Made by a program: the position numbers and the translations under genes. This document shows positions 25,977-34,882 of a stretch of 64,000 bases of DNA, one piece after another. The DNA comes from Actinoplanes sp. KI2 (GTDB taxonomy: Bacteria > Actinomycetota > Actinomycetes > Mycobacteriales > Micromonosporaceae): positions 62,001-126,000 of the forward strand of contig NZ_JAOSZE010000010.1 of the NCBI RefSeq assembly GCF_025630775.1, given 5' to 3'. The stretch's first letter is position 1; every line of letters begins with the position of its first letter. Below the pieces are notes generated by a model. The model was not told the origin of the DNA and searched no databases. It worked only from the letters and a program-made list of their open reading frames with translations.

Positions 25977-26262
25977 CCGGCTGGGCGCTGCCGCGGCGGG
26001 TCCCGGCCGGGCGCTGCCGGGGCCGGTGCCGGCCGGGCGCTGCCGGGGCGGGTGTCAGCCGGGCGCTGCCGCGGCGGGCCGGGCGCTGCCGGGGCGGGTG
26101 TCAGCCGGGCGTTGTCGGGGCGGGCCGGGCGCTGCCGGGGCGGGTGTCAGCCGGGCGTTGTCGGGGCGGGTGTCAGCCGGGCGTTGTCGGGGCGGGCCGG
26201 GCGCTGCCGGGGCGGGTGTCAGCCGGGCGTTGTCGGGGCGGGTGCCGGCCGGGCGCTGCTGG
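25977..26262. repeat. GC-rich minisatellite of 20- and 26-bp units
   Basis: About twelve units built on GCCGGGCGCTGCCGGGGCGG, some extended by GTGTCA, in an intergenic stretch between the NTF2-like gene and the kinase. Open frames on both strands here are repeat-generated Gly/Arg/Ala sequence without starts, so I call no gene. From 26263 to 26487 I see only likely promoter DNA for the kinase (an AT-richer patch near 26455-26490). Confidence 0.85.
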
Positions 26263-26544
26263 CCGCCGTCCCCCTGATGGGCGATCTGATCGCTCCGGTC
26301 ACGAAGATCCGGCGGTGACGCCGGGGGAGCGGCGATCCGCGGCCGTGCGAGGTTGTCGAGACACTCGAGCCGTGCGAGCTGCTGATCGTGCACCGTGCGG
26401 TTCTGCCATCGGCGTTTCCATGCTCTCGACCTGTTGTCAGTGGCCGCGGAAAAGCGTTATTCGATCATGTCGGAATTTGAAATGTGAATGTCATTCGAGT
26501 GGTCCGGATGTGCGATTTTCCCGCCGGACGGGCACACTGCCACG

Positions 26545-28635
26545 GTGGAGGTTCGGCAGACGCTCGGCGGCCGCTACAAATTGCTCGACGAGCTCGGCAG
26601 CGGCGGCATGGCGGTGGTGTGGCGTGCCCGCGACGAGGTGCTCGGGCGACCAGTCGCGATCAAGCTGCTCGCCGGACGATTTGCCGGAGATCCGCGGTCC
26701 CGTGCCAGCATCCGGGACGAGGCGCGGGCCGCCGCGACCCTGTCCCATCCGAACATCGCCCAGGTCCACGACTACGGCGAGACGGCCGACTCGGGCACGC
26801 CGTACGTGGTGATGGAGTTGGTCAACGGCCCGACCCTGCAGGAGCGGGTGATGGCGGGCAAGTTGCCGCCGCGCACGGTCTTCCGGATCTGCGGCGAGGT
26901 GGCGGCAGCATTGGCGGCCGCACACGCGCACGGACTGGTGCACCGCGACATCAAGATGGCCAACATCATGGTCACCCCGGCCGGCGCCAAGGTCGTCGAC
27001 TTCGGGATCGCGGCCGCGGTCGGCCCGGCCTCGCCGGAGGAGATGCTGGTCGGCACCCCCGGCTACCTGGCCCCCGAGCGCCTGATCGGCGACCTGGTCG
27101 TGCCGGCGTCGGACGTCTACGCGCTCGGCGTGCTGCTCTACCGCCTGCTGGCCGGAGTGTCGCCCTGGTCGGTGGAGAACACCGCGCAGATGCTGAGCGC
27201 GCACGTCTATCAGGATCCGACACCCCTGCCGGCCCTGCCCGGCGTGCCGCCTGCGGTGGCCGATCTGATCGACCGCTGCCTGCGCAAGGATCCCGACGCC
27301 CGGCCGAGCGCGACCGAGGTGTCGGAAACGCTGGCGGACGCGGCCGAGGCCGCGCATCCCGATGTGGTACGTGGTCCGCTTCCGCACATCCCCGCCCCGG
27401 CGGACGGCCAGGCCGACAGTCTCGACGCCGATACCTCGGTGCGTGCGCGCCCGCCGCGCGATGCGCCCGCCGACCCGGGCGGCGCCCAACCGAATGCCAT
27501 CCCGGCGCCGGTCAGCGGTGCCCGATCGGGTGCCACGCCGGAGCCGGTCAGCGGCGCACGGTCGGGTGCCACGCCGGAGCCGGTCAGCGGCGCACGGTCG
27601 GGTGCCACGCCAGAGCCGGTCAGCGGTGGCCGATCGAGCGTCATCTCGGAACCGGCCAGCCGTGGCCGATCGGGTGCCGCGACCGAGGGGCGGAAGCGGG
27701 CGCCGACCCCGGAATCGGCCGGCGGAACCGTGGCTGCCCGCATCGGCGCCGGCGCGGCAGCCGAGGCAGGGCCAGATGCGCGTGCTGGGCTGGTCGCCCG
27801 CGTCGGGTCGGTCGCTGGGCCGGGTGCGGGTGCTGGGCCGGGTGCGGGTGCTGGGTCGGGTGCGGGTGCTGGGTCGGGCGGCCGGGCGGTGTCGGGTGCT
27901 GGGCTGGTCGTCGAGGCGGGCCCGGTCCGGGGAACGGGCGCCGTCGTGGGTGGGAGGTCGCCGGCCGAGACCGTGATCGGGGCGGCCGGACGGAACGTCC
28001 CCGCGAGGCGGGGGGAGGATCGTGCGGGCGCGGGCGGGGCTCGTCGCGTACCCGATCGGAAGTTGGCCAGGCGAAGGCGGATCCTGCTGGGCGGGGCCGT
28101 CCTCGCGGTGACCATCGCGACGCTGTTCGGCACGGCGCTGAGCGGACCGTCCAATATCGACGGTCTGACCCCGCAGCCGGCGGTGACCGCCACGGCGGCG
28201 CCCAGCGTGAGCAATCGCATCCGGGCGCCCGCCACGCGAAACGGAACCGCCGTTACCCCGAAAGCCGCCGCGGGACGGGCGATGCGGCCGCCGATCACCG
28301 GGCGCGGGCCGTCCGTCTCGGTCAGCGCGGACCGCGCGCCGGCCGCACGCGCCAGTTCGGGGCGATCACCGGCGTCGGTGAGCCCCTCGGGCGGCGGTCC
28401 GGCCGGGACGGCGGGTACGCGGGTCGGCTCGCCGGGCGGCTACGCCTATGCGACGTGCGACCAGGGCATGGCCGAGCTGACCTCGTGGCAGCCGAGCCCG
28501 GGCTACGCCGCGGTGGAGGTCGAGGCCGGTCCGGCGCTCACCACGTCGGTCGTCTTCGAGGGCACGCTGGATCGCTACCGGATGACGGTGACCTGCGTGG
28601 CGGGCGGCCCCACCGCGGTCGTGCTGCCCCTCTGA
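26545..28635 (+). CDS. PknB-type Ser/Thr protein kinase with TM and extracellular domain
   Basis: A ~696-residue receptor-like kinase. The kinase domain spans about residues 5-275: glycine loop LGSGGMAVVW, catalytic Lys in VAIKLL, HRDIKMANI and DFGIA. Next come a long juxtamembrane linker with repeats, a TM helix (ILLGGAVLAVTIATLFGTAL) and an external domain of ~150 residues. PASTA repeats are absent, so it is not the cell-division PknB. The GTG at 26545 leads straight into VEVRQTLGGRYKLLDELGSG; an ATG at 26488 would add 19 residues. It is a stand-alone gene ended by a bidirectional terminator. Confidence 0.9.
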   Translation: MEVRQTLGGRYKLLDELGSGGMAVVWRARDEVLGRPVAIKLLAGRFAGDPRSRASIRDEARAAATLSHPNIAQVHDYGETADSGTPYVVMELVNGPTLQERVMAGKLPPRTVFRICGEVAAALAAAHAHGLVHRDIKMANIMVTPAGAKVVDFGIAAAVGPASPEEMLVGTPGYLAPERLIGDLVVPASDVYALGVLLYRLLAGVSPWSVENTAQMLSAHVYQDPTPLPALPGVPPAVADLIDRCLRKDPDARPSATEVSETLADAAEAAHPDVVRGPLPHIPAPADGQADSLDADTSVRARPPRDAPADPGGAQPNAIPAPVSGARSGATPEPVSGARSGATPEPVSGARSGATPEPVSGGRSSVISEPASRGRSGAATEGRKRAPTPESAGGTVAARIGAGAAAEAGPDARAGLVARVGSVAGPGAGAGPGAGAGSGAGAGSGGRAVSGAGLVVEAGPVRGTGAVVGGRSPAETVIGAAGRNVPARRGEDRAGAGGARRVPDRKLARRRRILLGGAVLAVTIATLFGTALSGPSNIDGLTPQPAVTATAAPSVSNRIRAPATRNGTAVTPKAAAGRAMRPPITGRGPSVSVSADRAPAARASSGRSPASVSPSGGGPAGTAGTRVGSPGGYAYATCDQGMAELTSWQPSPGYAAVEVEAGPALTTSVVFEGTLDRYRMTVTCVAGGPTAVVLPL
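27510..27678 (+). repeat. In-frame 36-bp repeats in the kinase linker
   Basis: About 4.5 units of 36 bp encode SGARSGATPEPV-type repeats; the first three are nearly identical, the last two diverged. An 18-bp repeat encoding GAGAGP/GAGAGS lies further on (about 27826-27880). These extend the juxtamembrane linker and are likely length-variable between strains. Confidence 0.85.
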
Positions 28636-28641
28636 AAGAGT

Positions 28642-28668
28642 GTTGGGGGCCCTGATCAGGCCCCCAAC
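28642..28668. terminator. Bidirectional terminator
   Basis: A perfect 10-bp stem (28642-28651 with 28659-28668) with a 7-nt loop, between convergent genes ending at 28635 and 28674. Confidence 0.75.
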
Positions 28669-28673
28669 GGGAG

Positions 28674-28985
28674 TCATTCCGCGTAGCGAGTGGGCGGGAA
28701 CGGGTTGTCCTCGCTCAGTGGTGTCGTCTCGCCTTCCGCCTCCTGGCGGGCCGTCACGCTCTCGATGTCCTGCTCGACCTCGTCGAACGCCGGGTCGAAC
28801 GGGACGGGGTCGTCGGTGGCCGCGGGCACGTCGGCCGGGTCGTAGTCGGACACTCCGGCGTCGGCGCGCTCGGCCTCGGTGCGCCGGTTCAGCTCGTCGT
28901 CGTCGAGGTGTGCGGGCGTGCCGCCGTGGAACCGGCGGTCGCGACGGCCCTCGGCCGCCTCGGTGTGGAAATCGTCGCTAGCCAT
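28674..28985 (-). CDS. Small acidic hypothetical protein
   Basis: A 103-residue hydrophilic protein rich in Asp and Glu (DDDELNRRTEAERADAGVSDYDPADVP). No domain recognised. Two in-frame ATG codons occur; 28985 is preferred because the AAAGG/GAGG purines sit at a proper distance. It resembles other short acidic actinobacterial proteins of unknown role, as at 20593. Confidence 0.55.
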   Translation of the reverse strand: MASDDFHTEAAEGRRDRRFHGGTPAHLDDDELNRRTEAERADAGVSDYDPADVPAATDDPVPFDPAFDEVEQDIESVTARQEAEGETTPLSEDNPFPPTRYAE

Positions 28986-29037
28986 CCTCGCCATCCTTTC
29001 GCGATAGCCGTCCGGCCCAGATCTACCACGACGAGGT

Positions 29038-29784
29038 CTATCTCGCCGGGGTCGGAAAGTGGGCGGCGAGGAACGACAGCAGGGCGGCGTTGACCACGGC
29101 GGGGGATTCCAGCCCCGGGAGGTGGCCGGCGTCGTCGACCACGACGAGCTCGCTGCCGGGGACCAGCTTGCTGATCAGCTCGGCGTCCGGCAGGGGGGTG
29201 TAGACGTCCCGCGCGCCCACCACGATCAGCGTCGGGACCCGTACGTCGGCCAGGGTTTTCTGGTAGTCGGGGCGCTCGGCCCGGCCGCGCAGCGCCGCGG
29301 CGGCGCCCCTTGGAGCGGTGGCCAGCATCATCCGGCGGACGTGCGCGGCGACCTCGGGCAGCGCGGTCACGTGCTCCGGCGTGATCATCTTGTCCAGCAC
29401 CTCGTCGGCGTAGCCGGCCATGCCCTCGGCCAGCAGCCGGTCGGCGAGATCGTTGCGGTAGCGGTGACCATCCGGCGTCTCGCCGACCGGGGAGGTGTCG
29501 GAGAGGATCAGGCCGGCGACGCGCTCGGGGTACCGGCGGTAGAACTCCATGGCGATCTGCCCGCCCATCGAGACACCGCCGACAATGGCCCGACCGTCGA
29601 ACTCGGCGGCCAGATCGCTCGCGAAGTCCGAGAGGTATGTTATTTCGCCCACCTGGCGCGGGTCTGCACCGTATCCGCGCAGGTCGGGTGTGATGACGTC
29701 GTACCCGGCCGAGCGCAGGGCCACCGCCTGCGGATCCCATAGGCTGTGGTCGAACGGATGGCCGTGGATGAGCAGGATCTTCAT
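29038..29784 (-). CDS. Alpha/beta hydrolase
   Basis: A 248-residue alpha/beta-fold hydrolase. The oxyanion HG is in LLIHGHPFDHSLW, the nucleophile Ser in GGVSMGGQIA, the acid in VGARDVYTP and the His in DDAGHLPGLE. The shape fits the 3-oxoadipate enol-lactonase/epoxide-hydrolase-like group, but the substrate is unknown. Start chosen at MKILLIHG with GAGGAAG upstream. Confidence 0.88.
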   Translation of the reverse strand: MKILLIHGHPFDHSLWDPQAVALRSAGYDVITPDLRGYGADPRQVGEITYLSDFASDLAAEFDGRAIVGGVSMGGQIAMEFYRRYPERVAGLILSDTSPVGETPDGHRYRNDLADRLLAEGMAGYADEVLDKMITPEHVTALPEVAAHVRRMMLATAPRGAAAALRGRAERPDYQKTLADVRVPTLIVVGARDVYTPLPDAELISKLVPGSELVVVDDAGHLPGLESPAVVNAALLSFLAAHFPTPAR

Positions 29785-29937
29785 GCCGTCGACGCTTCCT
29801 CGTTCCGGCGCCGGGGACAACGGCCAGTTCGGGCCTGTTGGCCCGCGCGGCGCGGCCACCCACTGCCGCGCCGCCCGGGCGAATTCATGGTGGTATCCGC
29901 TTCGAGCCGAGTCAACGCCTAACTTGCGATGACTTTC

Positions 29938-30046
29938 CGATAGTTTCAGCCGGGCCCGGCTCTTGCTTCCCGTGCGGGGCTCGACCGGAAGATCAACAGG
30001 TGGCTGAAACTATCGAGGTCTGGACCGGCGCCTATATACTCAGTAT
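29938..30046 (+). promoter_or_regulatory. Inverted repeats upstream of or within the 5' end of the PadR gene
   Basis: A perfect 14-bp inverted repeat (CGATAGTTTCAGCC at 29938-29951 and its complement at 30002-30015) is followed by a PadR-box-like palindrome ATACTCAGTAT at 30036-30046. The latter sits about 10 bp before the conserved start of PadR homology, as expected for autoregulation. Confidence 0.6.
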
Positions 30047-30629
30047 TATCCTCGGTACGAGCATCCGGCACGCCCTCTTGGCCCTGCTGGCCGAGGGTCC
30101 GAAGTACGGTCTGCAACTGCGCGAGGAGTTCGAGTCGCGCACCGGTGAGGTCTGGCCGCTGAATGTCGGGCAGGTCTACACCACCCTCCAGCGTCTCGAG
30201 CGCGACGGCCTGGTCGAGTCCGACGGCGAGGCCGACGGTCCACAGAAGAGCTTCCACCTCACCGAGGGCGGGGCCGGCGAGCTGGCCGAGTGGCTGCGTA
30301 CCCCGCCCGACCTCTCCGCGCCGCCCCGCGACGAGCTGGTGATCAAGGTGCTGGTCGCGGTGCGCCTGCCCGGCGTCGACGTGCACGAGGTCATCCAGGC
30401 CCATCGGCGCTATCTGGTCGAGCTGATGCAGCAGTGGACCAGGCTCAAGAACGACGAGGCCGAGTTCGACCTGAGCCTCGCCCTGGTGGTCGACGCCGAG
30501 CTGTTCCGGCTCGACTCGGTGATCCGCTGGCTGGACGCCGCCGACGGCCGGATCCGGCGCGCGCCCGCCGACGCCCCGGCCGGCAAGCCGGCCGTCGCCC
30601 TGCGCCGCAAGATCGGAGTCCGACGATGA
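30000..30629 (+). CDS. PadR-family transcriptional regulator
   Basis: About 209 residues from the GTG at 30000. The winged helix is typical (SIRHALLALLAEGPKYGLQLREEFESRTGEVWPLNVGQ cut across, then VYTTLQRLERDGLVES), followed by the coiled C-terminal dimerisation half. Homologues normally begin M-S-I-R-H-A-L-L; here the corresponding codon (30057) is ACG, so either translation starts at the GTG 19 codons upstream or at the ACG. The stop overlaps the ABC ATPase start (ATGA), so this PadR probably controls the exporter it precedes. Confidence 0.85.
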   Translation: MAETIEVWTGAYILSIILGTSIRHALLALLAEGPKYGLQLREEFESRTGEVWPLNVGQVYTTLQRLERDGLVESDGEADGPQKSFHLTEGGAGELAEWLRTPPDLSAPPRDELVIKVLVAVRLPGVDVHEVIQAHRRYLVELMQQWTRLKNDEAEFDLSLALVVDAELFRLDSVIRWLDAADGRIRRAPADAPAGKPAVALRRKIGVRR

Positions 30630-31366
30630 GCGTCCTCGAGCTGCGCGCGGTGTCCAAGGTGTACGGCCAGGGCGTCACCGAGGTCGTCGCCCTGCACGAC
30701 GTCGACCTCGCGGTGGATCCCGGCCAGATGGTCGCGGTGATGGGCCCGAGCGGTTCCGGCAAGAGCTCGTTGCTCACCATCGCCGGCAGCCTCGAGGCGC
30801 CGACCTCGGGTGAGGTGCTGGTCGGCGGTGGCAAGCTCGCCGAGATGTCCCGCGACGAGCTGGCCCGGCTGCGGCGCCGCTCGATCGGTTACGTCTTCCA
30901 GGATTTCAACCTGCTGCCCGGCCTGACCGCCGTGGAAAACGTGTCGCTACCGCTCGAGCTGGACGGCCTCTCCGCCCGTCGCGCCCGGGCCGCCGGGATG
31001 ACCGCGCTGGAGCGCCTCGATCTGGCCGACCGGGCCGGCCACTTCCCCGACCAGCTCTCCGGCGGCGAGCGCCAGCGGGTCGCGATCGCCCGGGCGGTGG
31101 TGGGCGATCGCCGGCTGCTGCTGGCCGACGAGCCGACCGGCGCGCTCGACTCGTCGACCGGCGAGGCGGTGATGCGCCTGATCCGGCAGGCCTGCAAGCA
31201 GGGCGTCGCCGCGGTGGTGGTCACCCACGACGCGCAGTCGGCCTCCTGGGCCGACCGGGTGATCTTCCTGCGCGACGACCGGGTCACCGACGGCACGTCC
31301 CCGCCGGCCGGCCCCGAGTCCCTGCTCGCGCCCGGCCCGGGCTTCCCGTCGGGGCCGGCGCTATGA
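30626..31366 (+). CDS. ABC transporter ATP-binding protein (LolD/MacB type)
   Basis: A 246-residue ATPase with Walker A (GPSGSGKSS), Q-loop (YVFQDFNLLPGLTA), signature LSGGERQRVAIARA, Walker B (LLLADEPTGALDS) and switch His (VVVTHDAQS). It is of the MacB/LolD group that works with FtsX-like permeases in antibiotic or lipid export. Translationally coupled to the PadR gene before it and the permease after it by 4-bp overlaps. Confidence 0.93.
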   Translation: MSVLELRAVSKVYGQGVTEVVALHDVDLAVDPGQMVAVMGPSGSGKSSLLTIAGSLEAPTSGEVLVGGGKLAEMSRDELARLRRRSIGYVFQDFNLLPGLTAVENVSLPLELDGLSARRARAAGMTALERLDLADRAGHFPDQLSGGERQRVAIARAVVGDRRLLLADEPTGALDSSTGEAVMRLIRQACKQGVAAVVVTHDAQSASWADRVIFLRDDRVTDGTSPPAGPESLLAPGPGFPSGPAL

Positions 31367-33786
31367 GCATGGCAGCCAGGCGGGCCGTGGTGCGCTGGGC
31401 CTGGCGGCTGTTCCGGCGCGAGTGGCGGCAGCAGGCGCTGGTGCTCGCGCTGCTCACCCTGGCGGTGACGGCGACCGTGTTCGGGCTGGGCGCGGTGGCG
31501 AACGCTCCGGCCTCGCCGGCCGCGGTCTTCGGCAACGCGGACTACCGGGTCGGCCTGCCAGGCTCCACTTCGGACCTGGCCGCCCTGCGGGCGTCCTATC
31601 CGGCCGCCGAGATCATCGAGCATCGGAAGGTCACGGTCCGAGGGTTGGCAACCGCGCTTGACGTACGCGGTCAAGCGCCGGACGGCCCACTGGGAAAGCC
31701 CAAACTTCGGCTGACCGATGGGCGTTACCCATCCGGCCCCGGCGAGGTGGCGCTGACCGCCCGCGTCGCCCGCCTGCTGGGCCTGCACGTCGGCAGCGCC
31801 TGGCGTCCGTCCGGCACCTCGTGGACGGTGGTCGGCCTGGTGGAGAACCCGCTCGACCTGCTCGACACGTTCGCCCTGGTGCAGCCCGGCCTGCCCGGCC
31901 CGGTCGATCGGGTCGAGATCCTGGTCAAGGCCACGGGGGCGCAGTTCGCGGCGGTGCACCGCCCGGACGGCTCGACCGTCGACTTCCGCGGGGCCGGCGA
32001 CGTCAACGCCGGCCCGCAGGCCGTGCTGATCCTGGCCACCGTCGGCCTGCTCTTCGTCGGCCTGCTCGCCGCGGCCGGCTTCACCGTGCTCGCCCAGCGC
32101 CGCCAGCGCGCGCTCGGCATGCTCGGCGCGGTCGGCGCCCGGCAGCGGCACCTGCGCCTGGTCACCCAGGCCAACGGCGCCCTGGTCGGGGCGGTCGCGG
32201 CCGTGGTCGGCGGCGGACTCGGCCTGTTGATCTGGTTCGCCGCCGCCACCCGGCTCGAGGGCCTGGTCGAGCACCGCATCGACCGCTTCGACGTGCCCTG
32301 GACCGAGGTCGTGATCGCGCTGCTGCTCGCCTTCCTGACCGCGGTGCTGGCCGCCTGGTGGCCGGCCCGTGGCGTGGCCCGGGTGCCGATCGTGGCCGCC
32401 CTCTCCGACCGGCCGCCGCGTCCCCGGCCAGCGCACCGCTTCGCCGTGGCCGGGGTGGTGCTGACCGCCGCCGGCCTGGCCCTGCTGGTCGCGTCCAAGC
32501 ACTCCCGCCCCTTCCTGATCGTCGGCGGGATCCTCGCCACGGCGGTCGGCATGCTGCTGCTCGCCCCGCTGGGCGTGGCGGCGCTGGCGGCGGTGGCCCG
32601 GATCTGCCCGGTCGGTCCCCGGCTCGCACTGCGCGACCTGGCCCGCTACCGGGCCCGCTCGGGCGCCGCGCTGGCCGCGATCTCGCTCGGCACCGGCATC
32701 GCCGCCGCGGTGGTGATCGGTGCGGGGGCAGCCCAGGCCGCCGGCGAGGCACCGCCGACCACCGGCAACCTGCCACCCGACCAGCTCATCGTCTGGCTCT
32801 CGCCGGAGCGTATCTCCGGTCCGGTGCCGACCCTGTCCGCCGAGGATCTGCGGAACACGCAGGCCGGCGTCCAGTCGGTCGCCGACGGGCTGCACGCCCG
32901 CTGGACCCTGCCGCTGGTCGGCGCCCTCTCCCCGAAAGCTCAGCCGATGGGCGGCGCGAGCGGGGTCGACGGCAAGCCGGTCGCGGTGCTGGGCATCCCG
33001 GAGCCGGGCGACGGCGGTCACACGAGGTACAACGGGGATACGATGATCCCGCTGCTGGTCGCCACCCCGGCCCTGCTTCAGCGGTACGGCATCGACCCGG
33101 CGAGCATCGACCCGGCGGCCGAGGTGCTCACCGCGCGCACCGACCTGTCCCGCTACGACCTGCTGACCGGCGCCGAGCGGCCGCACAAGTGGCAGCCCGC
33201 CGTCCAGCGGGTGACCCTGCCGGTGTACACCTCCGAGCCGATCGTGCTGCTGACCGACCACGGCATGCGGAGTCTGGGACTCGACCCGATCACCGTCGGG
33301 TGGCTGATCCAGGCGCCCGCCGCGCTCACCCCAGCGCAGGTGGACAAGGCGACCACCACGGCGATCGCCACCGGCCTGAGCGTGGAGACCCGCCCGGTGC
33401 TGGCCGACATGGCCCGGTTGCGGGCGATCGCGACCGGCATCGGGGTGGCGGTGGCGCTCGGCGTGCTGGCCATGACGGTCGGGCTGATCCGCGGCGAGGG
33501 CGCGCGCGATCTGCGTACGCTCACCGCCAACGGCGCCGGTGGCGGCACCCGCCGGATCCTGGTCGCCGCCACCGCGGCGGCGCTCGGCGGCCTCGGCGCG
33601 CTGCTCGGAGTGACGGGTGCCTATGCGGCCCAGATCGCCTGGTACGTCCATCAACTGCATTGGCTTGCCGAGGTGCCGTTGATGAACCTGGCCGGCCTGG
33701 TCGTTGGGCTCCCGCTGGTCGCGGCCGTGGGTGGCTGGCTGCTGGGCGGGCGGGCCCCGTCGGCGATCGCCCGCACCCCGCTGTAG
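31363..33786 (+). CDS. FtsX-like ABC transporter permease
   Basis: An 807-residue permease. It has one N-terminal TM helix (ALVLALLTLAVTATVFGLGAV), a large external domain, and two FtsX-type TM blocks (about residues 220-350 and 690-800). It is partner of the preceding ATPase, which it overlaps by 4 bp. The PadR-ATPase-FtsX operon is a standard actinobacterial exporter for peptides or cell-envelope-active compounds; the substrate is unknown. Confidence 0.9.
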   Translation: MSMAARRAVVRWAWRLFRREWRQQALVLALLTLAVTATVFGLGAVANAPASPAAVFGNADYRVGLPGSTSDLAALRASYPAAEIIEHRKVTVRGLATALDVRGQAPDGPLGKPKLRLTDGRYPSGPGEVALTARVARLLGLHVGSAWRPSGTSWTVVGLVENPLDLLDTFALVQPGLPGPVDRVEILVKATGAQFAAVHRPDGSTVDFRGAGDVNAGPQAVLILATVGLLFVGLLAAAGFTVLAQRRQRALGMLGAVGARQRHLRLVTQANGALVGAVAAVVGGGLGLLIWFAAATRLEGLVEHRIDRFDVPWTEVVIALLLAFLTAVLAAWWPARGVARVPIVAALSDRPPRPRPAHRFAVAGVVLTAAGLALLVASKHSRPFLIVGGILATAVGMLLLAPLGVAALAAVARICPVGPRLALRDLARYRARSGAALAAISLGTGIAAAVVIGAGAAQAAGEAPPTTGNLPPDQLIVWLSPERISGPVPTLSAEDLRNTQAGVQSVADGLHARWTLPLVGALSPKAQPMGGASGVDGKPVAVLGIPEPGDGGHTRYNGDTMIPLLVATPALLQRYGIDPASIDPAAEVLTARTDLSRYDLLTGAERPHKWQPAVQRVTLPVYTSEPIVLLTDHGMRSLGLDPITVGWLIQAPAALTPAQVDKATTTAIATGLSVETRPVLADMARLRAIATGIGVAVALGVLAMTVGLIRGEGARDLRTLTANGAGGGTRRILVAATAAALGGLGALLGVTGAYAAQIAWYVHQLHWLAEVPLMNLAGLVVGLPLVAAVGGWLLGGRAPSAIARTPL

Positions 33787-33823
33787 CCGGCGTCGACCCG
33801 GGACGGCCCGGTCCTACTGATGG

Positions 33824-34636
33824 TCAGGTGCCGGCCTTGGACTGCAGGTGGTTCCACCAGAGCCGGCCGAGGCGGGACACCGCGGCGCCGATCACGCGGT
33901 CGGTGATCGGGACGCGATGGCTGACGGCCAGGTCACGGATCAGGGCGGCCTGGGCGGCCTGCTGCTCGACCGTGACCTGGCTGGTGGTCGACGCGTCGTG
34001 CAGGCGGAACGCGGCGAGGCTCTCGCCCTGGCCGATGAGGTCGCCGTGGTCCAGCAGGCGTACCCACAGGTCCAGGTCCATCAGGAGGGGCTGCTCGGTG
34101 GCGAAGCCGCCGGTCGCGTCGAACGCCTCGCGCCGGAACAGGACCGAGCCGGGCTCGCCGATCGGGTTGCCGCCGTGCCGGACGACCGCCCGGGCGACCT
34201 CGTCGCGGGTGCGCCGGCCGAGCAGCCCGCGCAGGCCGCCGCCGGCCCTGACCGTGGCGCCGTCGGCGTCGACCAGGTCGCGGCGGCAGGCCACCAGCGC
34301 CGCGTACCGCCGGACCCGCAGCTCGGCGACCTGGGTCTCCAGGCAGCGCGGATAGATCAGGTCATCCGCGCACAGCACCTTGACCAGCGGCGATCGGCTC
34401 AGCTCGACGGCGCGGTTCCAGTTGTTCGCCATCGGCAGGACGTTCTCGTTGCGCTCCAGCCGGATCCGCGGGTCACCCAGGCCACCGACGATCGCCGCGG
34501 TGTCGTCGGTGACGCCGTTCTCCAGGACGACCAGCTCGAAGTCGGTGAAGGTCTGGGCGAGCACGCTCTCCACCGTGCTCCGGATGAAGCGCCCCGCCCG
34601 GTACGCCGGAACGACGACGCAAACCGGTGCAACCAT
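33824..34636 (-). CDS. Glycosyltransferase family 2
   Basis: A 270-residue GT-A enzyme: CVVVPAYRAGRFIRSTVESVLAQTFTDFE cut across opens the fold, with ENGVTDDT, the DxD-like CADDLIYP and a late LLMDLDLWVRLL acceptor region. No TM segment. It probably transfers a sugar to a surface glycan; the acceptor is unknown. Convergent with the ABC permease gene and divergent from the deaminase. Confidence 0.88.
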   Translation of the reverse strand: MVAPVCVVVPAYRAGRFIRSTVESVLAQTFTDFELVVLENGVTDDTAAIVGGLGDPRIRLERNENVLPMANNWNRAVELSRSPLVKVLCADDLIYPRCLETQVAELRVRRYAALVACRRDLVDADGATVRAGGGLRGLLGRRTRDEVARAVVRHGGNPIGEPGSVLFRREAFDATGGFATEQPLLMDLDLWVRLLDHGDLIGQGESLAAFRLHDASTTSQVTVEQQAAQAALIRDLAVSHRVPITDRVIGAAVSRLGRLWWNHLQSKAGT

Positions 34637-34882
34637 CCCAAAAGGGTAAACCGTCAGGCTCTTGTGGTCCCGGTTGTCGCCGACTCGATCCCCTGCCGCC
34701 ACGTAGACCCACGCCCGCGCGCCCGAGGCAAGCAGCACGGCCGGGTCCCGCAACGTCCCATACGAGAAACAACAACGGCAGGCCCGGTCCTGCCCGGCGC
34801 GAGCCCGATCTTTAGGACTCGTCTGCTTGCCGTTGGACTCGGCCCCTTGCCGCCGCCACGCCCGACTGATTTGCTGCGGATC

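Noticed and set aside
25957..26318. Gly/Arg-rich proteins encoded in the 20/26-bp array.
   Set aside because: Three overlapping frames are equally open because of the repeat; none has start signals or normal composition.
30889..33660. A 923-codon minus-strand frame opposite the ABC exporter.
   Set aside because: Antisense of the clear ATPase and FtsX genes; the translation is His/Gln/Arg-rich with no domain.
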